Below, one piece after another: positions 8,829 to 18,510 of a stretch of DNA of 64,000 nucleotides. Location of the stretch: positions 522 through 64,521 of the forward strand of contig NZ_LMPJ01000013.1 in assembly GCF_001424585.1 (NCBI RefSeq), read 5' to 3'. The translations under genes and the position numbers were made by a program. Source of the stretch: Chryseobacterium sp. Leaf180. Its GTDB lineage: Bacteria > Bacteroidota > Bacteroidia > Flavobacteriales > Weeksellaceae. The notes beneath the pieces were generated by a model. The model was given only the letters and a program-made list of their open reading frames with translations. It made no database searches and was not told the origin of the DNA. Each line of letters opens with the position of its first letter. Position 1 is the stretch's first letter.

Positions 8829-10136
8829 ATGAAAGAAAATAGAAATTTTACCGTGACTGCATATTCTGTCAGCCTGCTTTTTCTGCTGGTTTTGCAGGGA
8901 TATCTGCTGTACAATTCTTACCGGCTGGAAGAAAAAGATCTGAACCGCCAGGCAAAAATCATTGCCGAGAAAACGCATCTGATGATGGAAAATTCGGAGA
9001 TTGCGGCGCGTGAAGATTTACTGGTGGCTGATTTCGAGCGTCTGCAAAACGGCGCGACCGTCGAGCGTGAACGACTCGTGCATCCCGAAAAATTTAATGT
9101 GCAGAAACTTAAGCACAGCGAGCAGCTTGAAAATATTCTAAAAAGGAATCTCGTCGATTCTCCGTTCCGGATTGCCATGAAAAACGAAATCTATTCCATT
9201 TACGATCAAAATACGCAGCGTGAACTTCTGCCCAAAGGATCGTCGATCGTTCTTTTTCAGAGCACGGAACCAATGAAAAATCCGCTGATCCTGCAGGAAG
9301 GTACGTGGTCTAGCCGCCACAGCAGGCACGACAGCGAACTGAATACCGACGAGCATAATTTCTACATGGTGCAGTCGAAATCGACCTACGAAGTGGTGAA
9401 TCTGAATCTGCTCGTCCTGCGGAAAATTCTTCCGCTGATTGCGGTGAGTATGCTGATCATCGCGCTTCTGATTATTCTTTTCAGGAACAGTGTGCGAAAT
9501 CTAAACCGTCAGCAGCAAAAAGTAAGGGAACTTCACACCACGATCGATTCGATTGCGCATGAGCTCAATACACCGATAACTACGCTGAAATTTTCGGTTG
9601 CGGCAAAGCCAAATGATCCTTCAAAACCGGTTTTGGAACGGCAGATTAAAAGACTGGAACAGATCGTATCTTCGATTCACGGTTCTTCTGCCGATGATAT
9701 TTTACTGACAAAAGAAGATGCTGAATTTTACTTTGATGAACTTAAAAAGCGCTTTGATCATCTCCATTTTAAAATCAATCTCCATCTGAATCATCCGCAA
9801 AAACTCATGCTGCACGACTTTAAACTGATCATCGACAACCTCACCGATAACTCATCGAAATACGGTGCCCATCAGCTTTTAATCAATATTGAATCTGAAG
9901 AAAAAGCGCTGAAAATGGACGTTTCGGATGACGGCATCGGTATTCCCGCATCGGAAATGAAATCTGTTTTTGAACGCTATTACCGTGTTACACGTAAAAC
10001 GCATCAACACGTCACCGGATTGGGGATGGGACTGTATCTGGTGCGAAAAACCGTCGAAAAATATCAGGGAAAAACAGAATTCATGCAGAAAGAAAGAGGC
10101 GTTCAACTCCATATTTTGATTCCGAATGAAGCATAA
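8829..10136 (+). CDS. Membrane sensor histidine kinase
   Basis: The 435-residue kinase has a membrane helix at about 11-30, a periplasmic domain of about 165 residues with no recognised fold, and a second helix at about 199-218. The cytoplasmic part has the H-box SIAHELNTPITTL with His244, N-box DNLTDNSSKY near 337-345, G1 box DDGIG at 367-371 and G2 box GLGMGLYLV near 397. All catalytic motifs are present. It overlaps the response regulator by 11 bases, so the two are translationally coupled. The divergent receptor at 6290-8677 is the likeliest target. Confidence 0.93.
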   Translation: MKENRNFTVTAYSVSLLFLLVLQGYLLYNSYRLEEKDLNRQAKIIAEKTHLMMENSEIAAREDLLVADFERLQNGATVERERLVHPEKFNVQKLKHSEQLENILKRNLVDSPFRIAMKNEIYSIYDQNTQRELLPKGSSIVLFQSTEPMKNPLILQEGTWSSRHSRHDSELNTDEHNFYMVQSKSTYEVVNLNLLVLRKILPLIAVSMLIIALLIILFRNSVRNLNRQQQKVRELHTTIDSIAHELNTPITTLKFSVAAKPNDPSKPVLERQIKRLEQIVSSIHGSSADDILLTKEDAEFYFDELKKRFDHLHFKINLHLNHPQKLMLHDFKLIIDNLTDNSSKYGAHQLLINIESEEKALKMDVSDDGIGIPASEMKSVFERYYRVTRKTHQHVTGLGMGLYLVRKTVEKYQGKTEFMQKERGVQLHILIPNEA

Positions 10137-10806
10137 AATCTTACTGGCAGAAGATGATGCGGATCTCGGCCCGGTTTTGAAACAGTATCTGGAACTCTCC
10201 GATTTTGAAGTCGATCTGGTTCCACATCCGCAAAAAATTCTTGATCATCTGGAAACCGTCTCGCAATATCATCTGGTGATTCTTGATGTGATGATGCCTG
10301 AAGTTGACGGCTTTGAACTTTCGAAACAGATCCGTAAAAAAAGCCCTGTTCCTTTCCTGTTTTTAACTGCAAAAGGGCAGAGTATCGACCGGATTCTTGG
10401 TTTAAAACTCGGTGCAGAAGATTATATTACGAAACCCTGCGAACCTGAAGAATTGATTCTGCGCATCCATAATATTCTGAAAAGGCAACAACCGACCGAA
10501 ACCGAATCTATTTCGATTGGTCTCTACCGATTCGTTCCGTCGCAATTGAGTTTAACATTTGAAAATGAGAATTTTACCTTAACAGAAAAAGAATCTGAGC
10601 TACTGCTTCTGCTTTCAAAAAACAATCATCAGATCGTCAACCGCAAAGAAATTCTCGAAACGCTTTGGGGAGAAAATGATTACTTTCTGGGCCGCAGTCT
10701 CGACGTTTTTATGACGAGGTTGAGAAAATATCTAAAGCATGATAACCGGATCAAATTTGAGTCGGTGCGGGGAATCGGTTTTCGGGTGGAAATCCCAAAG
10801 ATTTAA
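10126..10806 (+). CDS. OmpR/PhoB-type response regulator
   Basis: The 226-residue protein has a complete receiver domain: acidic pair near D10-D11, phospho-acceptor D54 in VILDVMMPE, T81 and K103 (ITKPCEPEEL). A C-terminal winged helix (about 125-224) includes LTEKESELLLLL and FMTRLRKYLKHD, ending with SVRGIGFRVE. It is the partner of the overlapping kinase. Transcription ends before the convergent lipoprotein gene at 10852, but I see no strong terminator in the 45-base gap. Confidence 0.94.
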   Translation: MKHKILLAEDDADLGPVLKQYLELSDFEVDLVPHPQKILDHLETVSQYHLVILDVMMPEVDGFELSKQIRKKSPVPFLFLTAKGQSIDRILGLKLGAEDYITKPCEPEELILRIHNILKRQQPTETESISIGLYRFVPSQLSLTFENENFTLTEKESELLLLLSKNNHQIVNRKEILETLWGENDYFLGRSLDVFMTRLRKYLKHDNRIKFESVRGIGFRVEIPKI

Positions 10807-10851
10807 GAAAATAACAGATTTTATCTTGTGTAGGCTTGTATTTTTGCGGGA

Positions 10852-11043
10852 TTACTTCGGCCGCATGATCTCATACTCGGTAACGTCCATCTTTTTTTCA
10901 TCTTTTTCCACTCTTTTCTGCAACTGTTCAACATTGCGCTGCATCTCGCTCTGTTCGCTTGCGGAATTTTTATTTTGCGCTTTGCACGATGTCAATAAAA
11001 ATACTGAAGTGAGAAAGATGGAAAATTTATATTGATTAAGCAT
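10852..11043 (-). CDS. Small lipoprotein with coiled-coil stretch
   Basis: The ATG at 11041-11043 gives a 63-residue protein with a lipoprotein signal (FLTSVFLLTSCKAQ, lipobox cysteine near residue 20). The mature part of about 43 residues is charged (MQRNVEQLQKRVEKDEKK) and may form a short coiled coil. A start ten codons earlier would put charged residues ahead of the signal, so I prefer the later one. No family is recognised. It is convergent with the response regulator. Confidence 0.6.
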   Translation of the reverse strand: MLNQYKFSIFLTSVFLLTSCKAQNKNSASEQSEMQRNVEQLQKRVEKDEKKMDVTEYEIMRPK

Positions 11044-11296
11044 GATAACTTTATTAAAAGATTCTAACTGCATTTCAAAAGTATTGTAAAAAAGCGTAAT
11101 CTAAAACTCCGAACATCAGAAAATGCTTTCAGATTTTAAGAATGGAATTCATTTATCATCAATTTTTTTCTGAAAACAGTTGTGCCTGCTGGTTTTAAAT
11201 CAGCCGTTTAAAATTTAAGAATAAAATACTTTTAAATTATTCAACGGAAAGACTTTCTTGAGGTACCTCATTAATTTCAGTTCACAGACTTTTTCC

Positions 11297-11304
11297 TAAT
11301 TTTG
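11297..11304 (+). promoter_or_regulatory. -7 element very close to the kinase start
   Basis: TAATTTTG matches TANNTTTG and ends 8 bases ahead of the ATG at 11313. If used, the transcript would have almost no leader. No TTG is seen at the expected -33 position. Confidence 0.4.
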
Positions 11305-11312
11305 TCAGGTCA

Positions 11313-13289
11313 ATGAATACTCCAGAAACTACATCAAAAAACCTTTTCAGTCAGGATTTAATTATCCAGGCATTAGCATCGTCACCATCGCCGACTGCCA
11401 TTTATTCGGGGGAAGAAATGGTCATTCATTTTGCCAATGCCGGGATGCTGGCTTTATGGGGCAAAGATTCGTCAGTGATTGGCAAACCTTTGATAGAAGC
11501 GATACCGGAACTTGAAGGACAGCCATTTTTAGAATTGCTGCATGAAGTATGGCGTACCGGAGAAACGTATTCTGTACATGAAGCTCCGGCAAAACTCGTG
11601 AAACAGGGCGTAGAAACTCTTGATTATTTCGATTATGAATACCGCGCCCTGACCGACAATCAGAACAAAACCTGGTGCATCCTCAATACGGCACTCGAAG
11701 TGACTTCGCGCCGTGAATTTATACTTGAGATAAAAGAAAAAGAGGAGCGGGAAGATGAGCTGAAAGAGGAAATGGCCGCAACCCTCGAAGAATTAACGGC
11801 GAGTAATGAAGAACTCAGCGAAATTATCCATCAGCTCGATCAAAGCAGGGAATACATACGCGCGATTATCGAGCAGGCGCCGGTAGGAATTGCCATGCTG
11901 AAGGGACCTGAGCATATTATAGAAATCGCCAATCCGGCAATTCTTAAAATCTGGGGACATGCCGAAAAAGAAGTTATCGGACTGCCCAATGAAGTTGCAC
12001 GGCCGGAACTGCGTGATCAGCCTGTTACAGAATGGCTGAAAGAAGTTTACCAAACGGGAACGCAAAAAACCAATACTGAACTTACCGTCCGGTTAAAACA
12101 CAAAAACGGTTTAAGAGAAGCCATCGTAAACTCTGTTTATCAGCCTATTTTCTCTGACCGTGGTGATATTACCGGAATTCTGATGATTATTGAAGAAATC
12201 ACAGAGCAGGTTCTTGCCAGAAGGAAAAACGAAAATGACCAGCAAATGCTTGCTCTGGCCATTGATGCTGGAGAACTCGCGACGTTTTATTATCAGCCGG
12301 AAACCAATCTCTTTTCCGGAAATAATCTTCTGAAAAGCTGGTTTGGACTGTCTTCAGAAGAACAGCTGGATTTGTCGGTTGCCCTGGAAGGGATTCTGCC
12401 GGAAGACAGAGATCGTGTAAGTACCGCTATCGCCAAGTCTCTTGAAAAAGATTCTGACGGTCATTATTTTATTGAATATAAAATTCAGAATAAATCAGAC
12501 GGAAAGGTCAGACTTCTTCAGGCAAATGGAAGGATTTTTTATGATAATACGGGACATCCGCAGAGTTTAAACGGAACTTTACGCGATATTACCGAACAGA
12601 AAAAAGAACAGGAACGCAAGAATGATTTTATGGGGGTTGTAAGTCACGAACTTAAAACGCCGCTTACGTCCCTCAAAGCATATATTCAGTTGCTGCAACG
12701 TCTTCCGGAAGATAAAAGGCTTGCCAAACAGGAAGATTTGCTGGAAAAATGCCTGAAGCAGGCGGATTATATGAACAGTATGATTTCCGGGTTTCTGAAT
12801 GTTTCGAGACTCGATTCCGGGCAGCTTCATATTGATAAAAAGCCTTTCGATCTTCAAACTCTATTTTCTGAAATTGAAGATGAAGTTTTGCTGTCGAATC
12901 CTGCGCATCAGTTTGTTTTCAAAGGATCGGGAAGCATTTTTATTAATGCAGACCGGGACAAAATATCTCAGGTTCTTCATAATCTCATTGGCAACGCTGT
13001 AAAATACTCACCTTTCGACACCTCAGTTACTGTTGAATATATTGCTTTAGATCATAACCAAATACAGATCAGCGTTCACGATAAAGGCATCGGTATCTCT
13101 GAAAAAGATCAGAAACTGATTTTCGACCGCTACTACCGCGTGCAGGACATCAGTGTAAAATCGATATCCGGTTTTGGGATCGGACTGTATCTGTGTAAAG
13201 AAATTATCGAACTTCACAAAGGATCGGTCAGCGTATTCAGTTCTAAAGATGATGGAACGGTGTTTTCTTTTATGCTGCCTATAGGATGA
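11313..13289 (+). CDS. Soluble three-PAS sensor histidine kinase
   Basis: The 658-residue protein has no signal peptide or membrane helix. Three PAS-like domains lie at about 18-130, 183-297 and 311-428. Between the first two is a coiled coil (about 136-178, rich in EEL repeats). The kinase core starts at about 436 with FMGVVSHELKTPLTSL (His445), then an N-box in QVLHNLIGNAVKYS, HDKGIGIS, and FGIGLYLCKEI. It is an orphan kinase with no adjacent response regulator. Its layout and kinase core resemble the soluble kinase at 23442-25583, so the two are probably paralogues sensing an intracellular cue. Confidence 0.9.
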   Translation: MNTPETTSKNLFSQDLIIQALASSPSPTAIYSGEEMVIHFANAGMLALWGKDSSVIGKPLIEAIPELEGQPFLELLHEVWRTGETYSVHEAPAKLVKQGVETLDYFDYEYRALTDNQNKTWCILNTALEVTSRREFILEIKEKEEREDELKEEMAATLEELTASNEELSEIIHQLDQSREYIRAIIEQAPVGIAMLKGPEHIIEIANPAILKIWGHAEKEVIGLPNEVARPELRDQPVTEWLKEVYQTGTQKTNTELTVRLKHKNGLREAIVNSVYQPIFSDRGDITGILMIIEEITEQVLARRKNENDQQMLALAIDAGELATFYYQPETNLFSGNNLLKSWFGLSSEEQLDLSVALEGILPEDRDRVSTAIAKSLEKDSDGHYFIEYKIQNKSDGKVRLLQANGRIFYDNTGHPQSLNGTLRDITEQKKEQERKNDFMGVVSHELKTPLTSLKAYIQLLQRLPEDKRLAKQEDLLEKCLKQADYMNSMISGFLNVSRLDSGQLHIDKKPFDLQTLFSEIEDEVLLSNPAHQFVFKGSGSIFINADRDKISQVLHNLIGNAVKYSPFDTSVTVEYIALDHNQIQISVHDKGIGISEKDQKLIFDRYYRVQDISVKSISGFGIGLYLCKEIIELHKGSVSVFSSKDDGTVFSFMLPIG

Positions 13290-14190
13290 CGAGATGAATT
13301 TATAGAAAACACGGGAAGGTTATAGATGCCGTTTTTACATTTCTGTTTAGTATTCTTAAAGAAAAGCCTTCCGATAAGATACCGATTGATCACAACGCTT
13401 AAGGATTAAAGTTATATAGCTTCAGAATAAAGATGTGTAAAGTGATATAAAACCTCATTTGTCTGTTGGAGCTATAAATTATAAATAATTTTCTTTAGAG
13501 CAGAAAAAATCTTTATTTTTTATCGAAATACCGGTCAGGATTCCCGAAATAAGACTGCCTGTAGATTTGATAAAAACATTTTATCACCTACCACATTGAT
13601 GCTCTATCCATACACTATCTATGCTTTACCTATGCTTCATCCCTACCGATGCTATCCATTATTGGTATCTGAATGCGCTTAGATACGGTTTTTTTTCTCG
13701 TTTTAAACAATTATTCTGACAAATCCGCCGATAATTCCAGATTATTCTTTGATTAAAAAATTTTAATTAAACCTGCTTAAAAATACTGATTAAGCATAAT
13801 TGCTTTCCTCTTTATTGCTGAAAATCTACTTGTTTAATCCCCAAAAATGTCAGTCAACCTCCAAATTTGACCGCTGATTTAAGTGAACAATCCACTTCCA
13901 TTTTCGCGATAATTAAATAAGATATGAAGAAATTAAGAAATGTCAAAAGTTAATTTTTGATAAAATGAATACACAATAAAGAAAATAAGCATCTGGCTAT
14001 CCTGTCGGATCTATCATTCCCGATTCTATTCTGAAGTGAAATATCAGTACAAAGCATTTGTTATTCTCCCATTTAAACTACATTGTATAATATACTATCA
14101 TTACTTTAACGTATGTTTAACAATACATCGGTCTTTTCCAATCTAAAGCGGGCAATTAATAGACGTACATTTACCACCTTATACAACTGA
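13290..14190. other. 900-base stretch without a supported gene
   Basis: No frame here looks coding on either strand. The stretch is A+T rich. At 13599-13653 the word ATGCT occurs four times within flanks like TCTATCC and TTTACC. Around 13840-13920 a more mixed-composition patch gives a short minus-strand frame with protein-like composition (KWKWIVHLNQRS), too short to call. The last part should contain the promoter of the mreB-like gene, but I see no clear TTG/TANNTTTG pair. Confidence 0.5.
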
Positions 14191-15222
14191 ATGATGATGG
14201 GGATATACGATATGTTTACGGAAGAGATTGCTATTGATCTGGGGACGGCCAATACCCTGATTATTCATAACAATAAAATAGTAATTGATGAGCCTTCAAT
14301 TGTTGCTATTGACCGTATTACCGGAAAAGCTATTGCCGTAGGAACGCAGGCAAAACTGATGCAGGGAAAAACACATGAAGACATCAAGGTAATCAGACCT
14401 CTGAAAGATGGTGTTATTGCCGACTTCCATGCGTCAGAGCATATGATCAAAGAATTTATCAGGCGAATTAGTGAGATCAAAGGAAAATTCATCCGGCCGG
14501 CTCTCAGGATTGTTATCTGTATTCCTTCCGGAATTACGGAGGTTGAAAGAAGGGCGGTGCGTGATTCTGCACAAAAGGTAAATGCCAAAGAAGTCATTTT
14601 GATCTATGAGCCAATGGCTGCAGCCATCGGGGCAGGTATCGATGTAGAAAGTCCTGTAGGAAATATGATTGTCGATATCGGTGGCGGAACGACCGAGATT
14701 GCCGTCATTGCCCTTGGCGGAATTGTTGTTGACAGATCGCTGAAGATCGCCGGTGATGTTTTTACGCACGATATTTCCTATTTTATCAGATCGCAGCATA
14801 ATCTTGATATTGGGGAACGGACTGCCGAAAGGATAAAACTGGAAGTAGGATCAGCTCTGGAAGAACTGGATTTTCCGCTGGAAGATATACCGGTTCAGGG
14901 CAAAGATCTCCTTACCGGTAAACCCAAGGAAATTATGATCAGTTATAAAGAGGTATTCAGAGCGCTTGATAAATCTATTATGAGGATTGAGGATGCCATC
15001 CTGGAAACGCTTTCCATTACGCCTCCAGAACTTGCCACGGATATTTATACAACAGGGATTTTTCTTGCGGGTGGCGGTGCACTGCTCAACGGTCTGGCAG
15101 AAAGAATTCATAAAAAAACAAGTCTGCCGGTTTTTGTCGCGGAAGATCCGCTTCGGGCAGTAGTCCGCGGAACCGGTATCGCGCTCAAAAATCTCAATAA
15201 ATTCAGATTTTTAATGAAGTAA
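14191..15222 (+). CDS. mreB: MreB-like actin homologue (orphan copy)
   Basis: The 343-residue protein matches MreB over its length: phosphate-1 motif IDLGTANT (15-22), phosphate-2 motif VDIGGGTTEIAVI (about 160-172) and the adenosine motif LAGGGALLNG (about 290-299). The region CIPSGITEVERRAVRDSA is also typical. MreB forms ATP-dependent filaments at the inner membrane and guides lateral wall synthesis. In Bacteroidetes the main mreB usually sits with mreC, mreD, mrdA and rodA. Here it stands alone between long gene-poor stretches, so it may be a second copy. Three ATG codons in a row start the frame; any could be used. Confidence 0.88.
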   Translation: MMMGIYDMFTEEIAIDLGTANTLIIHNNKIVIDEPSIVAIDRITGKAIAVGTQAKLMQGKTHEDIKVIRPLKDGVIADFHASEHMIKEFIRRISEIKGKFIRPALRIVICIPSGITEVERRAVRDSAQKVNAKEVILIYEPMAAAIGAGIDVESPVGNMIVDIGGGTTEIAVIALGGIVVDRSLKIAGDVFTHDISYFIRSQHNLDIGERTAERIKLEVGSALEELDFPLEDIPVQGKDLLTGKPKEIMISYKEVFRALDKSIMRIEDAILETLSITPPELATDIYTTGIFLAGGGALLNGLAERIHKKTSLPVFVAEDPLRAVVRGTGIALKNLNKFRFLMK

Positions 15223-15341
15223 TACTATTCGTGACAAGAAGGTGCTGGCGCTACGGCAGAGTGCCTGATACGGTAATGCACCAAAATCGTATAGATTGAG
15301 AGGAAATGAGTTTAACCTCAAAGGATTTGCGAGTGCCTTGT

Positions 15342-15753
15342 TTACTCCACTTTCTGGCTTAGATTAAAACCAAAAGGAAAAATCTCAACAGGTTTTGAAG
15401 AATAATTTTCCGCAGATTTTTCGCCGTTCAGATAATTTCTCAAACAGAAATTTCCGGAATAAAACGTATGCTTTTATAGCTGTTGGCTAAAACATTATGA
15501 CCTTCTCCAGTCTTCAAACCGATGTTTTCCGCGATTTCTTTTAGATATAAAAATATGACGTGCCTTTTTGCTCTTAAGTGCAGATTTTACAATTTTATTT
15601 TATTGACAGGAATATGTTTTACCGTTGTTTTCGAACGCGATCAAACATTTAGTGCCTTCCAAAGTATAAGAATCAATTTCTTCCGTCCCATCACTACCGT
15701 CAATATAAATGGCTGATTTTCCCAAATTCTGTGCTTCCGTATTCCGCATTCAT
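15342..15753 (-). pseudogene. Decayed gene with frameshifts and a stop, unknown family
   Basis: Reading the minus strand from the ATG at 15753 shows protein-like segments in changing frames. In order they are NAEYGSTEFGK; then SAIYIDGSDGTEEIDSYTLE up to KTYSCQ and a TAA; then NKIVKSALKSKKARHIF in that frame; then YLKEIAENIGLKTGEGHNVL up to RFIPEIS; then CLRNYLNGEKSAE ending PFGFNLSQKVE and the TAA at 15342-15344. Joined, they give about 130 residues of coherent sequence needing three frameshift corrections and one stop. I do not recognise the family; it may be the N-terminal part of a much larger lost protein. The rest of the gap (15223-15341 and 15754-16018) holds nothing I can name. Confidence 0.6.
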
Positions 15754-16018
15754 TAATCGTTGCTGCAAATATAACAACATGTTGTGAATATATTGGGTTC
15801 AATTTAAAAATCACTGAATGAGCCCAAAAAACACAATTTATGTAAAAAGAAAACATAATAATAACGCCTCAGTACTTTCTGTACCTTTAAATCTAACAGT
15901 TTTGATACAGTATAGTCTCTTTTCTGTAAAAGCATATTCTGTCCAGAGATCTTTCCGTGCTCTCAAAAAAATAAAAACAACCACTCCGAATACTGAGGGG
16001 TTTTCTTACTTTAGTGAA

Positions 16019-17674
16019 ATGTTAAAATATTTTATCTTTTTATTTCTTGCAATTTGTTCCTGTAAACACGGGGAGATAACAGATGTGAATATATCGACAG
16101 GCGATAAGTTCTACAAAGAAGGTGAAGCGTTGCTTTTAAAGGATCAAGTGGATTCCTATAAAATGTTTCAGGAAGCAATTACCTACTACAAAAAAAGTCA
16201 GGATTCGTCTAATATTTCAAAAAGTTTAATCTATCAGTCGATCGCTCAAAAATATTCCGGGGATATAAACGGCGCTGAAATCACCTTGGTTGAAGCATTA
16301 AAAATGATGAAGGAAAATGATGAGAATTTATATTCTGTTTACGGAACTCTGGGGGATTTGAAATATGATCAGAAAGAATATTCCGAAGCTACAATCTGGT
16401 ATGATAAAGCACTGAAGAGCGTTCAGGATGAAGGGGGTTACAGATATAATATTTTAAATAATATGGCAGCGGCAGCATTCCGGCAAAAAAAATATCATGT
16501 GGCTTTACAGATTTTGGAGAATCTCGATAAGCAGGAAATTGAAGATATCATATTGAAATACCGTATCAAGGAGAATATTGAATATGTAAGGTGGCTGAGT
16601 GACAATGATTATCCTGCAGAAGATCAGATTCTAAAACTTTTGCAGTTGAAGATAGAAAGTGATGATAGCTGGGGCATGAATGCAAGTTATGCACATTTGG
16701 CAGAGATTAATCAGGTCAAAAATCCCGAACAGTCTCTGTACTACGCGCGGCAAATGTTAGAAACAGCTCAAAAAAATAAAAGTCCGGACGACAGACTGGA
16801 GGCAATGTCGAAGATAATGCTTGTTGGTAATTCATCTCAGTTTAAAGATTTGTTTAAAGAATATGCAAAGCTCTCCGACAGCATTCAGAACAGCAGAAAT
16901 AATTATAAAACTAAATTTGCTTACATAAAGTACAATACCAAAAAGAAAGAGTTTGAAAACCAGGAACTTCAGGCTGAAAATAAAATTGAAAGACTAAAGA
17001 CTGTTATTGGAGTTGGCGTACTTTCAGGTATGCTGATTGCCGGTGTTTTTTGGTATAAAAGAAGGAAAAGGAGATTAGAACAGGAAAAGAAGCTTGAAGT
17101 TAAAAATACAGAATTAAAATATTCTAAAAACGTACACGACGTAGTGGCGAACGGGCTGTATCATCTGATGGTGGATATCGAAAACAATTCCGATTTAAGC
17201 AGAGGGAAAATTCTCAATGATCTGGAAAAAATGTATGAAGAATCGCGGGATATTTCTCATGAAAATCTTTCTGAATCTGATTTCTATGAACGTTTCGGAA
17301 GAATGATCAACTCTTATTCATCTGCTGAACAAAAAGTTATTCCTATAAAATATTCAGAAGAAGTATGGGAAGATATTCCTCAGAGTTTAAAATCGGAGCT
17401 GTTTTATGTGATCAGAGAAATCCTGATAAATATGAAAAAACACAGTGGTGCACAACTGGTGATTTTAAAATTTGAACGAGATAATCATTCTCTTCAGATA
17501 ACCTATACAGATAATGGAAAAGGAATTGAAAATTTAGACACTCAAAAAGGATCGGGAATACGGAATACGGAAAACCGTATTGGAGCATTGAATGGAGAGA
17601 TTATTTTTGAACAAAATCCAAATGGCGGATTGATTATTAAAATAACTGTTCCAACAGATACATACTATGTTTAA
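16019..17674 (+). CDS. TPR lipoprotein sensor histidine kinase
   Basis: An upstream TTG/ATG-open extension exists, but the ATG at 16019 gives a clean lipoprotein-like signal (LKYFIFLFLAICSC), so I start there (551 residues). Tetratricopeptide-type helices span about 30-290, a membrane helix lies at about 327-346, and the kinase part follows. It has VHDVVANGLYHLM with a likely phospho-acceptor His373 of the HisKA_3 style, an N-box in REILINMKKHS and a G-box in YTDNGKGI. The TPR part would face the periplasm. It overlaps the response regulator by 8 bases. Such TPR kinases in flavobacteria respond to envelope or nutrient cues, but the signal is unknown. Confidence 0.85.
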   Translation: MLKYFIFLFLAICSCKHGEITDVNISTGDKFYKEGEALLLKDQVDSYKMFQEAITYYKKSQDSSNISKSLIYQSIAQKYSGDINGAEITLVEALKMMKENDENLYSVYGTLGDLKYDQKEYSEATIWYDKALKSVQDEGGYRYNILNNMAAAAFRQKKYHVALQILENLDKQEIEDIILKYRIKENIEYVRWLSDNDYPAEDQILKLLQLKIESDDSWGMNASYAHLAEINQVKNPEQSLYYARQMLETAQKNKSPDDRLEAMSKIMLVGNSSQFKDLFKEYAKLSDSIQNSRNNYKTKFAYIKYNTKKKEFENQELQAENKIERLKTVIGVGVLSGMLIAGVFWYKRRKRRLEQEKKLEVKNTELKYSKNVHDVVANGLYHLMVDIENNSDLSRGKILNDLEKMYEESRDISHENLSESDFYERFGRMINSYSSAEQKVIPIKYSEEVWEDIPQSLKSELFYVIREILINMKKHSGAQLVILKFERDNHSLQITYTDNGKGIENLDTQKGSGIRNTENRIGALNGEIIFEQNPNGGLIIKITVPTDTYYV

Positions 17675-18329
17675 AAAAATCCTTATCGCAGAAGATCACG
17701 AAGTAAGAAATCTGGGCGTTCTAAAAGCACTTACAGAATTGCAGATTGAAAATTTCGAGTTTGTAAGTTATTGTGACGAAGCTTTACATAAATTATTAAC
17801 AGCTGATGCAGAAGGGCAAGCGTATGACCTTCTTATTACAGATCTTTCATTTGATAAAGATCATTTCAGACAGGAATTAACATCCGGACAGGAGTTGATT
17901 CGTGAAGTTAGGAAGAGTCATCCAAAGCTGAAGATTATCGTTTTTTCAATTGAAAAAAAGCCAAAAGTTATTGATGACCTTTTTAAGAATTTATTGATTA
18001 ACGGATTCGTAAGTAAGGGGAGAAATGATTCGAAGGAACTGCGAAACACCATCAAAAAAGTTTTTGAAGGTGAAACAGTAATTCCTCAGGAAATTTTAAA
18101 TTCCATTCGAAATACGCCTTTTCATATCACTGAAAATGATGAATTACTTTTGAGTTTGCTTGCCAAAGGTTTCAGCCAAAGCGAAATCGAAAGTCATTTT
18201 AAACAGAACAAAATCAGTCCCAACAGTAAAAGTTCTATTGAAAAGAGGCTTAATGAGCTTCGTGATATTTTTAATGCAAAAAATAATATTGAACTCATCG
18301 TTATATGCAAAGATCTCGGAATACTATAA
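17667..18329 (+). CDS. Response regulator with LuxR-like C-terminus
   Basis: The 220-residue protein has a receiver domain with D10, phospho-acceptor D59 (LLITDLSFD), S94 and K117. The C-terminal part (about 150-220) has the helical pattern LLSLLAKGFSQSEIESHF and SSIEKRLNELRDIF, which is like a LuxR-type helix-turn-helix but divergent. It is the cognate partner of the overlapping TPR kinase. It is followed by a weak terminator. Confidence 0.85.
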   Translation: MFKKILIAEDHEVRNLGVLKALTELQIENFEFVSYCDEALHKLLTADAEGQAYDLLITDLSFDKDHFRQELTSGQELIREVRKSHPKLKIIVFSIEKKPKVIDDLFKNLLINGFVSKGRNDSKELRNTIKKVFEGETVIPQEILNSIRNTPFHITENDELLLSLLAKGFSQSEIESHFKQNKISPNSKSSIEKRLNELRDIFNAKNNIELIVICKDLGIL

Positions 18330-18353
18330 TTTCAGTTAAATATTCTTTCCAAG

Positions 18354-18379
18354 ACCTTTGACTTAATTGAAGGTTTTTT
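18354..18379 (+). terminator. Weak terminator after the response regulator
   Basis: A 6-bp stem (ACCTTT at 18354-18359 with GAAGGT at 18369-18374) with a 9-base loop is followed by six T residues. It lies 25 bases after the stop. Confidence 0.5.
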
Positions 18380-18510
18380 GTTTATCATTTCTGTACTGCT
18401 GCTTTTATGAAGGTGATACTTATGAATTATTTACCTGATAAAATAATACGATTATATTGATTATTTGATGTAAATTTTAAACTTCTAAAATGTCAATTTA
18501 CAATCTGAAA

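Noticed and set aside
15818..16018. Longer N-terminus of the TPR kinase
   Set aside because: The extra 67 residues have low-quality composition and hide the lipoprotein signal that begins at 16019.
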